Shown piece after piece: positions 25,316 through 36,808 of a DNA stretch of 64,000 bases (its first letter is position 1; each line of letters starts with the position of its first letter). Below the pieces are notes generated by a model. That model was not told where the DNA came from and did not search any database. It was given only the letters and a program-made list of their open reading frames with translations. The stretch is taken from contig CAVVYA010000015.1 of the NCBI GenBank assembly GCA_963752345.1, positions 310,001 through 374,000 on the forward strand. The letters are read 5' to 3'. Source of the stretch: CAVVYA01 sp963752345. Lineage in GTDB: Bacteria; Pseudomonadota; Alphaproteobacteria; SMXQ01. Both the position numbers and the translations under genes were made by a program.

Positions 25316-26362
25316 TCAGCGCCCCGCCACCTTGGCCGGCGTCATCAGCCGCGCCGCTTCGCGGAAATTCGCCCGCGCTTGTTCCTCGTCGCCCTTGGCC
25401 TGATAGGCGTTGCCGCGCGCGGTGAAGGCCTTGACGAAATTCGGGTTGATGCGAATCGCCGCGTCGTAGTCGGCGATCGCGCGGTCGTAGTCGTGCAGCC
25501 GGTAATAGGCCAAGCCGCGGTTGTGGAAGGAGATGAAATCCTCCGGCTCGAGCGCGATCACCTGGTCGTAATCGGCGATTGCCTGCCCGAACTTTTGCAA
25601 GCCGTAGTTGGTGATGGCCCGGTTGTAGAAGTGGATGGCGTTCTTGGGATCGAGTTCGATCGCCCGACCGTAGTCGGCGACCGCATCGGCGACGTTGCCC
25701 TTGCGCTCGTAAACATTGCCGCGGTTGCTGTAGGCCAAGGCGAAATCCGGTTTGATGCGGATCGCCTCGTTGTAATCGGCGAGCGCCTTATCCATCTGGT
25801 TCATTTCGTAATAGGTCGCGCCGCGGTTGAGCAAATAGGCGGTGTTCTGGCTATTCAGCGCCAGCGCGCGGCCAAAATCGGCCACGGCGCGATCAAGGTT
25901 GCCGTGGGCGCGGTAAGCGAGCCCGCGCGAACCGTAAGCGGCTTCGTAAGCGGGATTGAGCCGGATCGCGGTGCTGAAATCGATGATGGCTTGGTCGAAT
26001 GCTTGCATGGCCGCGTGCGCCGTGCCGCGCAGATAGAATCGCTCCGCGCGCTTCGGCTCGAGCTGAATGGCTTGGTTGTAGTCGGCGATGGCCCGTTCGA
26101 TGTCGCCGCGCGCGCGGTAGAGCGCGCCGCGGCCGTCGAATGCGTCAGCCAGCTTGGGATTGAGCCGGATCGCCGCGCTATAGTTCTCGATGGCGCCGTC
26201 ATAATCGTTGCGGGCGAACTGGAAGTTCGCGCGGCCGTAGTAGATCGCCGCCACATTGGCGCTGATCTTCTCAGAGTGCGGCGTCACCAAATCGGAGGTG
26301 GCACAAGACGACAGCCAAAGTGCGGCCAGGACGGCCACGGCACGGCGGGTGTGGTCGGACAT
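25316..26362 (-). CDS. TPR-repeat lipoprotein
   Basis: I start at 26362 (MSDHTRRAVA), behind a G-rich ribosome site, instead of the longer option. The 348-residue protein has a lipoprotein signal with lipobox LSSC near residue 19, so it should be lipid-anchored in the envelope. The remainder is about nine or ten tetratricopeptide repeats of 34 residues with the usual spacing (for example AIADYNQAIQLEPKRAERFY). TPR arrays bind partner proteins. It stands alone and convergent to the binding-protein gene. A TATACT -10 box overlapping a dyad lies just upstream. Confidence 0.9.
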   Translation of the reverse strand: MSDHTRRAVAVLAALWLSSCATSDLVTPHSEKISANVAAIYYGRANFQFARNDYDGAIENYSAAIRLNPKLADAFDGRGALYRARGDIERAIADYNQAIQLEPKRAERFYLRGTAHAAMQAFDQAIIDFSTAIRLNPAYEAAYGSRGLAYRAHGNLDRAVADFGRALALNSQNTAYLLNRGATYYEMNQMDKALADYNEAIRIKPDFALAYSNRGNVYERKGNVADAVADYGRAIELDPKNAIHFYNRAITNYGLQKFGQAIADYDQVIALEPEDFISFHNRGLAYYRLHDYDRAIADYDAAIRINPNFVKAFTARGNAYQAKGDEEQARANFREAARLMTPAKVAGR

Positions 26363-26380
26363 GGGTATCCCCCCTTGCTC

Positions 26381-26398
26381 TACTACTTTGGTAGTATA
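26381..26398 (-). promoter_or_regulatory. -10 box and overlapping palindrome upstream of the TPR lipoprotein
   Basis: TACTAC-TTTG-GTAGTA is a perfect 6-base inverted repeat about 20 bases before the lipoprotein start. It overlaps a TATACT -10 box read on the minus strand (26393-26398). A repressor bound here would block the promoter. The TACTA/TAGTA half-sites recall those reported for DUF24/HxlR-type redox regulators. An HxlR gene exists at 52380, but a link is speculation. Confidence 0.45.
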
Positions 26399-26513
26399 GC
26401 CAAACCTGTTAGGGAAAGGTGAACGGTTGTTATTTTTCGGCGGCATTTGCTGCAAACAAGGGCGCGGGCTCGCCCGTTCGCTTGGTGACCTGGTTCGGCA
26501 AATGAGGGATCAA

Positions 26514-26570
26514 CCAGGCGTGCTGGGCCGTCGTCAGCCAGGCGCGCTGGGCCGTCGTCAGCCAGGCGCG
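26514..26570. repeat. 24-base tandem direct repeat, 2.4 units
   Basis: Two units of CCAGGCG(T/C)GCTGGGCCGTCGTCAG and a partial third lie head to tail between the TPR lipoprotein gene and tRNA-Val. The units differ at one base. No convincing gene covers them. They may be replication slippage; no function is evident. Confidence 0.7.
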
Positions 26571-26601
26571 CGCAACCAAGCGGACGGCATGCGCCGAGGA
26601 A

Positions 26602-26676
26602 TGGTGGGCGCTGAAGGGATTGAACCTTCGACCCCACCCGTGTGAAGGGTGTGCTCTCCCGCTGAGCTAAGCGCCC
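26602..26676 (-). tRNA. tRNA-Val (anticodon CAC)
   Basis: Read on the minus strand, the sequence folds as a full cloverleaf. Acceptor GGGCGCT pairs with AGCGCCC. The D arm is GCTC-AGCGGGA-GAGC and the anticodon arm CACCC-TTCACAC-GGGTG, with CAC at positions 34-36. The T arm is GAAGG-TTCAATC-CCTTC. Discriminator A and an encoded CCA end follow. CAC reads the valine codon GUG. Confidence 0.97.
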
Positions 26677-26749
26677 GTCCCATCAGGACGTATTCCGGAA
26701 AGATAGAGGGCCGAAGGCCCACCGGACCGGCATGAACCGGAAGGGCATC

Positions 26750-26778
26750 ATATAAGGGGCGGTTCACCGGCCTGTCAA
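26750..26778 (-). promoter_or_regulatory. Promoter of tRNA-Val
   Basis: On the minus strand TTGACA (26773-26778) and TTATAT (26750-26755) are separated by 17 bases, an almost ideal sigma-70 arrangement, about 75 bases before the tRNA. The rest of 26677-27017 holds no gene I can support. An upstream in-frame start for the DUF3108 gene at 26892 exists but is less likely. Confidence 0.75.
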
Positions 26779-27017
26779 GGAAGCCCCGGGAAGCCGGTTG
26801 GGCAAAGCATCAGGAACATCCGAGCCTTCCCGGTCGTTTTTAAACAACGACGGTCGCGATTGCAGTTCAATATGCTAGGATTGATCGCCTATTGAGCACG
26901 GGCTTGGCAGAGATGCCACAATCGAGCGTTAACGGCGGTACCATGATACGTGGGCCCTGGTTGATTTCGTTCAGTGTTCGGCGTGCGCAGCGCGGTCGGC
27001 GTGACCGGGGCGGAGCT

Positions 27018-27929
27018 ATGCGGACCGGTTGTTGGCAATCCGCGGCTCGGTTGTTTGCCGCATCGGCGGCGCTGGCGTTCGCCGCATCGGCCGTCTCGGC
27101 GTCGAGCGCCGGAAGGATCGCCGCCGCGCCACCGGCTCCCGCCAAGACTCTCGGCCTGACCTACGAGGTCTACGCCGGCGGCCTTCACGTCTTCACGTTC
27201 GATCTGGATCTCGTGCTGGAGCCGACGGGCTACCGCATCGCCGCCCAAGGCAGCACGCGCGGCATGACCAGCGTGCTCTACAAGTGGGATGTGAAACTCG
27301 CCGCCGAGGGCGAGGCCGAAGCTCTCGCGGGCAAGCCGGCGATCGCCGAGCGGCTGCGGCCCGAACGCTATGTCACCATCAACACCGGCCGCGAGCAACC
27401 CAGGACCATGCAACTGGCGTTCGATCCGAGCGGCTCGTTTTCGGTCGTGCGCGATCCGCCCGACGGTGCGGACGAGACGGGGGATCGCGAAGAGCTGCCA
27501 TCGAGCTTGCCTGCCGACATCGTCGATCCATTGAGCGCGGCACTCGTTGCGACACAGAACCTGGCCAAGACCGGACGTTGCGAGCAAACCATCCCGGTGT
27601 TCGACGGCAAGCGCCGCTACAATCTGCGGATTCACGATTCGGGCGTCGGGACCGTGCCGAGGAGCCGAAGCTCGGTTTACCAAGGTCCCGCGACGCTGTG
27701 CAGCTTCACCATGGAACGCATTTCCGGCTTCAGCAAAAAGAAGCGGCGCTACGCCAGCCAGTGGGACGAGGAAAAGGATGAGCCGCCGACCCTGTGGGTC
27801 GCCCAGGTGCGTGAGGGCATGCCGCCCGTGCCGGTGCGCTTCACCGGCGCCGTGTCGCTCGGCAGCATCATCGTGCATTTGACCCGGGTTGAAGCGGGCG
27901 CGGAGATCGCCAGCACGGAGCCGCGCTAA
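27018..27929 (+). CDS. DUF3108 domain-containing exported protein
   Basis: I choose ATG 27018, behind GGGGCGGAGCT, because it puts a standard signal peptide (MRTGCWQSAARLFAASAALA to about AVSASSA) at the N-terminus. The 303-residue product then matches DUF3108 proteins: an early LTYEVYAGGLHVFTFDLDL strand pair, a central GTRCEQ-like segment (here TGRCEQTIPVFDGKRRYNL) and a final strand-rich part. The family is periplasmic and of unknown function, common in Alphaproteobacteria. It converges on gph with 15 bases between the stops. Confidence 0.85.
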   Translation: MRTGCWQSAARLFAASAALAFAASAVSASSAGRIAAAPPAPAKTLGLTYEVYAGGLHVFTFDLDLVLEPTGYRIAAQGSTRGMTSVLYKWDVKLAAEGEAEALAGKPAIAERLRPERYVTINTGREQPRTMQLAFDPSGSFSVVRDPPDGADETGDREELPSSLPADIVDPLSAALVATQNLAKTGRCEQTIPVFDGKRRYNLRIHDSGVGTVPRSRSSVYQGPATLCSFTMERISGFSKKKRRYASQWDEEKDEPPTLWVAQVREGMPPVPVRFTGAVSLGSIIVHLTRVEAGAEIASTEPR

Positions 27930-27944
27930 GGGTCGTGCGGCGTC

Positions 27945-28679
27945 TCAGGGGCGTGGCAGCCTTGCGCGCAGCACCGTCATCACGTCCGCCAATCGATCGA
28001 CCACCATATCGGCGCCCAATTCGTGCGGCGGTATCAGCGAATAGCCATAAGTCACGGCGACGGTCGTCAGCCCGGCAGCACGTCCGGCATGGATGTCGTT
28101 GCTGCTGTCGCCCACCATGACGGCGCGAGCGGGCGCCACGCCGAGTTGAGCCAGCAGCCCGCGTATCGGCATCGGGTCGGGTTTCTTCGTCGGATAGCTG
28201 TCGCCGCCGGCCACCGCCTGAAACAGCTCGGCTAGCCCAAGCTGGTCGAGAATCTGCCGGGTGGCATCGATCGGCTTGTTGGTGCACAGCGCCAGCGCGA
28301 GTCCGCGATCCGCCAAATCCGCCAACGTCTCGCGCGCGCCGCCGTAAAGCGCCGAGGGCGGCATTTCCGCATAGGCATCCCGCACCGAGCCAACGGCGCG
28401 GTCGAGCGCCTGGTCGGCGAGCGGCGCGCCGGTCGCTGCCAATGCGCGCTCGGTCAGCCGGACGATACCGTCGCCGATCATGGCCGTGACTTCGCGATGG
28501 CTGAGGGGCCGGCGGCCGAGAGCGCCAAGGGCGCGATTGAGCGCCGTGCGCAACTCGCTGGCGCTGTCGATGAGCGTGCCATCGAGGTCGAACACCACCG
28601 CATGAATCGCCGCGCCGGGCTCGGCGTCGCGAGCGGGTCGCACCGCGGTCTGTCGCGGATTGCCGGAGGACGGGGACAT
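27945..28679 (-). CDS. gph: Phosphoglycolate phosphatase (HAD superfamily)
   Basis: The 244-residue protein has HAD motif I VVFDLDGTLIDS (nucleophile Asp), motif II CTNK, motif III lysine in TKKPDPMPI and motif IV MVGDSSNDI. The helical cap between motifs I and II is of the Gph type. It dephosphorylates 2-phosphoglycolate, a by-product of DNA repair and, in some bacteria, of Rubisco. The N-terminal 25 residues are extra relative to the core, so a shorter start is possible. It is divergent from glmU, with a CAACTG-N6-CAGTTG dyad between them. Confidence 0.9.
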   Translation of the reverse strand: MSPSSGNPRQTAVRPARDAEPGAAIHAVVFDLDGTLIDSASELRTALNRALGALGRRPLSHREVTAMIGDGIVRLTERALAATGAPLADQALDRAVGSVRDAYAEMPPSALYGGARETLADLADRGLALALCTNKPIDATRQILDQLGLAELFQAVAGGDSYPTKKPDPMPIRGLLAQLGVAPARAVMVGDSSNDIHAGRAAGLTTVAVTYGYSLIPPHELGADMVVDRLADVMTVLRARLPRP

Positions 28680-28716
28680 TGCGGAACTTTACCAAACGTT
28701 AGCGTGGATTGGGTAA

Positions 28717-28734
28717 CAACTGTAACAACAGTTG
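28717..28734. promoter_or_regulatory. Inverted repeat between divergent gph and glmU
   Basis: CAACTG-TAACAA-CAGTTG is a perfect 6-base dyad in the 150-base gap between the two divergent genes. It could be an operator or a small hairpin in a leader. No regulator is identified. Confidence 0.3.
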
Positions 28735-28829
28735 ACTTGGCCCATGGCTGGGCTTTATGGCAGTTTCAGCGCCGGCGACAATGGCAGATCGACGCTCGCT
28801 GAGACAGGCATCAGATCGACCGGGTTGTA

Positions 28830-30302
28830 GTGAAGCGTCCGACCAAAGCAAAGCGAAAAGCATCCTCCCGCACGCCGGCGCGCGCACGGCCGGCGCGGCG
28901 CGCCGCCGCGCCCGTGGCGCCACGGCCGCGCGCCGTCGTCATTCTCGCCGCCGGGCAGGGCACGCGGATGAAATCCGACCTGCCCAAGGTGCTCCACCCG
29001 ATCGCCGGCGTGCCGATGGTCCAGCACGTGCTGGCCGGCGCGCGCGCTTTGGGTGCCGAGCGCACGGTCGTCGTGGTCGCCCCTGGCATGGATGCGGTGG
29101 CCAAGGCGGTGGTGCCGGCGGCGACCGCCATCCAGAAAAAACAATTGGGCACCGGCGACGCGGTCAAGGCGGCGCGCCAGGCGCTCGCGGGCTTCGACGG
29201 CGACGTCGTCGTGCTGTTCGGCGACACGCCGCTGCTGCGTCCGGCGACCATCGACGTCGGTGTTGAACGCGCTCGCTGACCAGCCGGCGAAGGACAAGCG
29301 GTCGGCGCGGACGGCGGAAGTGGCGGTCGCCGTGCTCGGCTTCCGCCCCGCGGGCGACAATGAATATGGCCGGCTGGTGACCAAAGCCGGCGGCATGCTC
29401 GAACGCATCGTCGAATTCCGCGATGCGACGGCGAAGGAGCGCGCCATTCCGCTGTGCAACTCCGGCGTCATGGCGGTGCGTGGCCGCTACCTGTTCGATC
29501 TGCTCGACGGTATCGAGGCGAACAACGCCAAAGGCGAATACTATCTCACCGACATCGTCGCGCTGGCCCGTCAAGCGAGGGTTACGCGCGCGCGTCGTCG
29601 AAGGCGCCGCGGAGGAACTTCTCGGCGTCAACTCGCGCGCCGACCTGGCGGTGGCGGAAGCCGTCACCCAGCAGCGCCTGCGCGCCGCCGCACTCGACAA
29701 TGGCGCTACGCTGATCGATCCGTCCACGGTCTATTTCAGCGTCGATACGAAGATCGGCCGCGATGTCACGATCGGTCCCAATGTGTTCTTTGGCCCCGGT
29801 GTCACCATCGGCGACGGCGTCACGATCCGGTCGTTCTGCCATATGGAAGGCGCCACCGTGGGGCCGAATTGCATCATCGGACCTTTCGCCCGGCTGCGGC
29901 CGGGCGCCGAACTCGGCGCCGACGTGCATGTCGGCAATTTCTGCGAGATCAAGGCCGCGCGCCTCGAGGATGGCGCCAAGGTCAACCACCTGTCCTATAT
30001 CGGCGATTCGCGGATCGGGCGCGGCACCAACATCGGCGCCGGAACCATCACCTGCAACTACGACGGCTACGACAAGCATCGTGACCGACATCGGCGCCGG
30101 CGTGTTCGTCGGCTCCGACGTGGCGTTCGTCGCGCCGGTGACCATCGGCGACGGCGCGGTGATCGGCGCCGGCTCGGTCGTGACGCGCGACGTGGCCGAC
30201 AACGCAATGGTGATTACGCGCGCCGAGGAACGCCAGGTCGCCGACGGCGGGGCGCGCTATCGCGCCCGCAAACAGGCCGACAAGCAGAGCAAGAAGGTTT
30301 AG
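28830..30302 (+). CDS. glmU: Bifunctional UDP-N-acetylglucosamine pyrophosphorylase / glucosamine-1-phosphate N-acetyltransferase, three frame breaks
   Basis: The uridylyltransferase domain shows VVILAAGQGTRMKSDLPKVLH. The left-handed beta-helix acetyltransferase domain shows hexapeptide repeats and NHLSYIGDSRIG followed by AGTITCNYDGYDKH. The enzyme makes UDP-GlcNAc for peptidoglycan and LPS. The frame moves +1 near 29260, 29575 and 30083; removing one base at each gives one continuous protein. From GTG 28830 it has about 30 extra basic, Ala-rich residues before the core, so a later start such as the GTG near 28915 is possible. glmS follows after 5 bases, the usual pairing. Confidence 0.92.
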
Positions 30303-30307
30303 CGGCC

Positions 30308-32132
<1,825 letters not shown>

Positions 32133-32212
32133 CCGATCTAAGGCGATCCTCCACACCGCCGAGCTCGCGCGTGAGCCTTGACGCTATATCGCGGCGATAG
32201 GCGGCGGACACG

Positions 32213-33093
32213 TCAGGGCGCGGCGTTGCCCGATGCGGCAGGGTCGCCCTTGAGCGCCGCGGCGAACCAGGCTTTCACCCGCACGATGGATTTTTCCGCC
32301 GCCTCGGGATCGCGCCCGACGTGCACCGTGCGCGTGCCGCTGGTGTTGCTGGTCGAGCGGGTACGCACGCTGCCGGAGGGACTGTCGAAGCCATGATAGG
32401 CGCCCGGGTAGGTGTCGACCTCGATGGCGCCGCCGGCGCTCTCCACCATCCTCGCCAGGCGATGACAATAGTTCGCCGGCGTCCAATCGTCCTTGTCGCC
32501 GAGCTGCATGAGCAGTGGCACGGTTGCCTTGTAGCGGGTCTTGCTGAGGTCGAGGCAGCCGGGATAGAAGGTCACCGCCGTGCTGAAGCCGGGCGCCGCC
32601 AGCCGATCTCCTGGATCATGGCCTGCGAGATGGTGGCCAGCGTCGTCATGGCGCCGTGCGACCAGCCCATGATGCCGACGCGGTCCTTGATGACATAAGG
32701 TTTGTCGCGCAGCCAGCCGAGCGCCGCATAGGCGTCGTAGGGCCGGTCCTTCTCCGCGGTCAGGGGCCGCACGCTTTTGGTGCAGATGCTCGAAAATCCG
32801 CGCGGATTGAAACTGTCGACCAGCAGCACGACATAGCCTTCAGCGACGAACAGGTTCATCCAGGCGCGCTCGCGCGCGGCGATCGCGCCCTTGGAGGTCA
32901 CGGGGCCGCTGCAGCCGTGCAGCAGCAGGATCGATGGAAAGGGACCCTCGCCGTCGGGTTTCAATAGGAAGCCGCGCAGCATGGCGCGATCGCGATGCAG
33001 CGTCTCGAACGAGACGTTCTCCGGTCCAGCGGCGAGGACAGCCGGCGTGGCGAGCATGATGGCCGCCAGGATAAGGCTCAGGCGCTTCAGCAT
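32213..33093 (-). CDS. Secreted dienelactone-hydrolase-like alpha/beta hydrolase, one frame break
   Basis: A signal peptide (MLKRLSLILAAIMLATPAVL, cut near AAG) starts the protein, so it acts in the periplasm. The fold is supported by SILLLHGCSGP and by a nucleophile elbow MGWSHGAM with Ser as the nucleophile. The catalytic Asp and His lie in QLGDKDDWTP and GAYHGFDSP. The frame breaks at about 32595-32612: after QAMIQ the sequence resumes in the -1 frame as RLAAPGFSTAVTFYPGC, so one base is probably missing. The restored protein is about 293 residues. The substrate is unknown. Confidence 0.82.
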
Positions 33094-33171
33094 GCGGCCA
33101 ATTTAGCCTCAGGCACCCTTTGGAAACTATTACCGCTTCGCCACACGTTGATTTTAAAGGATAAACAAGGA

Positions 33172-33200
33172 TTAACAGACCCCGGCTCGGCGGTTATAGT
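33172..33200 (+). promoter_or_regulatory. Sigma-70-type promoter upstream of the aldehyde dehydrogenase gene
   Basis: TTAACA (33172-33177) and TATAGT (33195-33200) are separated by 17 bases in the divergent gap. A TTCCGGC/GCCGGAA hairpin (33211-33237) follows within the likely leader. Confidence 0.5.
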
Positions 33201-33261
33201 AGCCGCCAATTTCCGGCCCGGGCTTCGCGAGCCGGAATTCCAGCCCAGATCAGAGGATCTC

Positions 33262-34719
33262 ATGCAGCTTAAGGACGCGCGTCTTCTCCGCCAGCAGTGC
33301 TATGTCGACGGCCAATGGGTCGATGCCGATTCGAAGGACACCTTCAAGGTGACCAATCCGGCGGACAATTCCGTCATCGGCACCATGCCGAAATTCGGCC
33401 GCAACGAGACGCGCACGCGCCATCGAGGCTGCGAACAAAGCCTACCCGGCGTGGCGCGCGCTGACCGGCAAGGAACGCGCCGCGCTGCTGCGCAAATGGT
33501 TCGATCTGATCGTCGCCAACGCCGACGACCTTGCCGCCATCATGACGACCGAGCAGGGCAAGCCGCTCGCCGAGGCCAAGGGCGAGGTGGTCTATTCCGC
33601 CAGCTTCATCGAGTGGTTCGGCGAAGAGGCCAAGCGCGTTTACGGCGATACCATTCCGCAGAACGTCAAGGGCCGCCGCATCGTGGTGACCAAGGAGCCG
33701 ATCGGCGTCGTCGCGGCGATCACGCCGTGGAACTTCCCGTCGGCGATGATCACCCGCAAGGTCGGCCCGGCGCTCGCCGCCGGCTGCACCGTGGTCTGCC
33801 GCCCGGCCTCCCAGACGCCCTATTCGGCGACGGCGCTGGCCGAGCTGGCCGAGCGCGCCGGCCTGCCGAAGGGCGTGTTCAACGTGGTCACCGGCTCGGC
33901 CGGCGAGATGGGCGCCGAGCTCACCTCGAACCCGATCGTGCGCAAGCTGTCCTTCACCGGCTCGACCGAGATCGGCAAGCTGCTCATGGAGCAATGCGCC
34001 GGCACGGTGAAGAAGGTCTCCATGGAGCTCGGCGGCAACGCGCCGTTCATCGTGTTCGACGACGCGGATCTCGACGCCGCGGTGCAGGGCGCCATCGCCT
34101 CGAAATACCGCAACACGGGACAGACCTGCGTCTGCGCCAACCGCCTGCTGGTGCAGGAAGGCGTCTATGACGCCTTCACCAAGAAGCTCACCGAGGCGGT
34201 CGGCAAGCTCAAGGTCGGCAACGGCTTCGAACAGGGCGTCACCCAGGGCCCGCTGATCGACCTCAAGGCGGTCGAGAAGATCGAGGAGCATATCGCCGAC
34301 GCGGTGTCGAAGGGCGCCAAGGTGGTGGCCGGCGGCAAGCGCCATGCGCTCGGCGGCTCGTTCTTCGAACCCACGGTGCTGACCGGCGTGACGCCCGAGA
34401 TGATGGTGGCGCGTGAGGAGACCTTCGGTCCGCTGGCGCCGCTGTTCAAGTTCAAGACCGAGGAAGAGGCGATGAAGATGGCGAACGACACCGAATTCGG
34501 TCTCGCCGCCTATTTCTATTCGCGTGACGTGGGCCGCGTGTGGCGCGTCGCCGAGGGCTGGAATACGGCATCGTCGGCATCAACGAAGGCCTGATCTCCA
34601 CCGAAGTGGCGCCGTTCGGCGGCGTCAAGGAATCGGGCGTCGGCCGCGAGGGCTCGCACTACGGCATGGACGACTATCTCGAGATCAAATACCTGTGCAT
34701 GGGCGGCATCGGCAGCTAA
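33262..34719 (+). CDS. gabD: NAD(P)-dependent succinate-semialdehyde dehydrogenase, two frame breaks
   Basis: The restored product is about 485 residues, the usual ALDH length. The N-terminus (MQLKDARLLRQQCYVDGQW) and FGGVKESGVGREGS near the end are typical of GabD. The catalytic residues are Glu in SMELGGNAPFIVF and Cys in NTGQTCVCANR. One oddity is VVCRPASQTP, where most relatives have Lys before PA. It oxidises succinate semialdehyde to succinate in GABA catabolism. The frame moves +1 near 33418 (ACGCGCCATCG) and -1 near 34556 (GAGGGCTGGAATAC), after which EYGIVGINEGLIS runs to 34719. Confidence 0.9.
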
Positions 34720-34938
34720 TTGAAGCGGCGCCTGATTTTTTAGGTTGTCAGGCCTTTTCAATTCGCGGTTTCGTGGTGGCCTTCATCGCCGGATTTCCTT
34801 CGTCCTGGCGTTGAAGGCCCGCTTCCTGCCGTGGTGGCATGGCTCTGCGCACCGCGACTCTGTGTTGTGTTCATCGTTCGCTGCGCCTGGCCGAGCGCGC
34901 CGAACCGCATGACATGGCTTCGACTTGGCTAGGCCTTT

Positions 34939-35139
34939 TTACTGCGCCTCGGTTGGAGTTCCGCCGCCCGGTACGCGCTGCGCCGGCATCTCGCTCACCG
35001 GAAGGACATGGATCCATGCCAGCAGCGCGATTACGATAGCGACGGTGGCCGAGATCGCTAAAAGATAGATCATGGCATCGCTCTTCTTGGCCTGTTTCAA
35101 AACAGCCCGGTCCTCGGCTTCCTGTTCACGCTCATTCAT
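34939..35139 (-). CDS. Small single-pass membrane protein
   Basis: The 66-residue product has a charged N-terminus (MNEREQEAEDRAVLKQAKKS), one strong hydrophobic helix (AMIYLLAISATVAIVIALLA) and a Pro/Gly-rich tail. AGGGGCGG lies a few bases before the ATG. I recognise no family. Its orientation opposes both neighbours. The gap 34720-34938 on one side holds only a weak GCCTGA/TCAGGC hairpin; the gap 35140-35425 on the other shows no gene. Confidence 0.6.
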   Translation of the reverse strand: MNEREQEAEDRAVLKQAKKSDAMIYLLAISATVAIVIALLAWIHVLPVSEMPAQRVPGGGTPTEAQ

Positions 35140-35425
35140 ATCCGCCCCTTAATCCTCCGCCACGATATGGCGGCGCCTCATCTCTTATAACAACCATTAT
35201 GGCCGATGGCTTTGCGGGTCGTGCGGTCCTTTTGCAAATGGGTTATGCCGACAGCGGCAAAGACCGGACATCATGGGTTGCTGTCGGGAAACCGTTTCTG
35301 TAAGTTATTGATATTATACGTTGTCGCTGTACATGGGCGGTATCGGCCCCTGAGCACGGCTGGCGGCGGATGAATTCGGAGCGGAGGCGGGCGACCGCTT
35401 CCGCTCTGTTGCTTTAAGGCGGCAC

Positions 35426-36806
35426 ATGGCGACTTACGACTACGATCTTTTCGTCATCGGCGCGGGTTCGGGCGGCGTGCGCGCGGCAAGGCTCGCGGGC
35501 GCGCTCGGCAAGCGCGTCGCGGTGGCCGAGGAGAGCCGGCTCGGCGGCACCTGCGTCAACCGCGGCTGCATTCCGAAGAAGCTCTATGCCTATGCCGCCC
35601 ATTATGCGGACGATTTCGAGGATGCCGCCGGCTTCGGCTGGACCGTGGGAGAGCGTAAGTTCGACTGGCGCAAGCTGGTCGAGGCCAAGGAAATCGAACT
35701 CGCCCGGCTCAACGCCATCTATGCGCGCGTCCTCGGCGACAACCATGTGGTCACCATCACCGGCCGCGCCACCCTGCGCGATGCCCATACCATCGAGATC
35801 GACGGGCAAGATCCATACGGCGGAAACCATCCTGGTCTGCACCGGCGGCCGGCCGCAGCGCGTCGAATTCCCCGGAGCCGAGCATATCATCACCTCGGAC
35901 GAAGCGTTCGACCTCGCGGCATTCCCGAAACGCGTGATCGTCGCCGGCGGCGGCTATATCGCGCTCGAATTCGCCTCGATCTTCCGCGGGCTGGGCGCCC
36001 AGGTCGACCTGGTCTATCGCGGCAGCATGTTCCTGCGGCACTTCGACCATGATGTCGCCGCAGCCGCGTTCGAGGAGATGGGCAAGAAGGGCATCCGCTT
36101 CCACCTCGAACAGGTCTTCACCCGCATCGAGAAGAAGCCGGACGGGCTGCATGTCCACACCACCAAGGGCGCAGGAACTGGTGGCGGACGCGGTGATGAT
36201 GGCGGTCGGCCGCCTGCCCAACACGAAAGGCATCGGCCTCGAACAAGCCGGCGTCGAACTCGCCGAGGACGGCGCCATCCTGGTCGACCACTCATTCGCG
36301 CACCAGCGCGCCGAACATCTATGCCATCGGCGACGTCACCAATCGGGTGAACCTGACGCCGGTCGCGGTCTACGAGGCCCATTGCCTGATCGACACGCTC
36401 TACCACAACAATCCGCGCGCGCCGGACCACCACGACATCGCCACGGCGGTGTTCAGCAATCCGCCGATCGCCGCGGTCGGCCTGACCGAGATGGAGGCGC
36501 GCCGTCAGTTCGGCGCTGCCGATATCTACCGCGCCGCGCTTCAAGCCGCTCAAGCACACCCTGACCGGGCGCGACGAGCGCACCCTGGTCAAGCTCGTGG
36601 TCAATCCGGCCAACCAGCAGGTGGTCGGCGCCCATATGGTCGGGCCCGAGGCGGCCGAGATCATCCAGGGCTTCGCCGTGGCGGTGAAAGCCAAGCTGAC
36701 CAAGGCGCAGTTCGACGCCACCATCGGCATCCACCCGACGGCCGCCGAGGAATTCGTGCAACTGCGCCAGAAGGTCGCCACAGCGCCACGCAAGGCGGCG
36801 GAATAG
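35426..36806 (+). CDS. gor: Glutathione-disulfide reductase, four frame breaks
   Basis: The FAD-binding GAGSGGVRAAR, the redox-active disulfide GGTCVNRGCIPKKL and the NADPH-binding GGGYIALEFA are visible. The C-terminal dimer domain carries the catalytic His-Glu pair in GIHPTAAEEF. The restored length is about 459 residues. It reduces oxidised glutathione with NADPH in the cytoplasm. The frame moves +1 near 35804, 36171, 36295 and 36536; single-base removal at each recovers the family sequence (for example AIGDVTNRVNLTPVAV). It is followed two bases later by the DOPA-dioxygenase-like gene. Confidence 0.92.
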
Positions 36807-36808
36807 CC

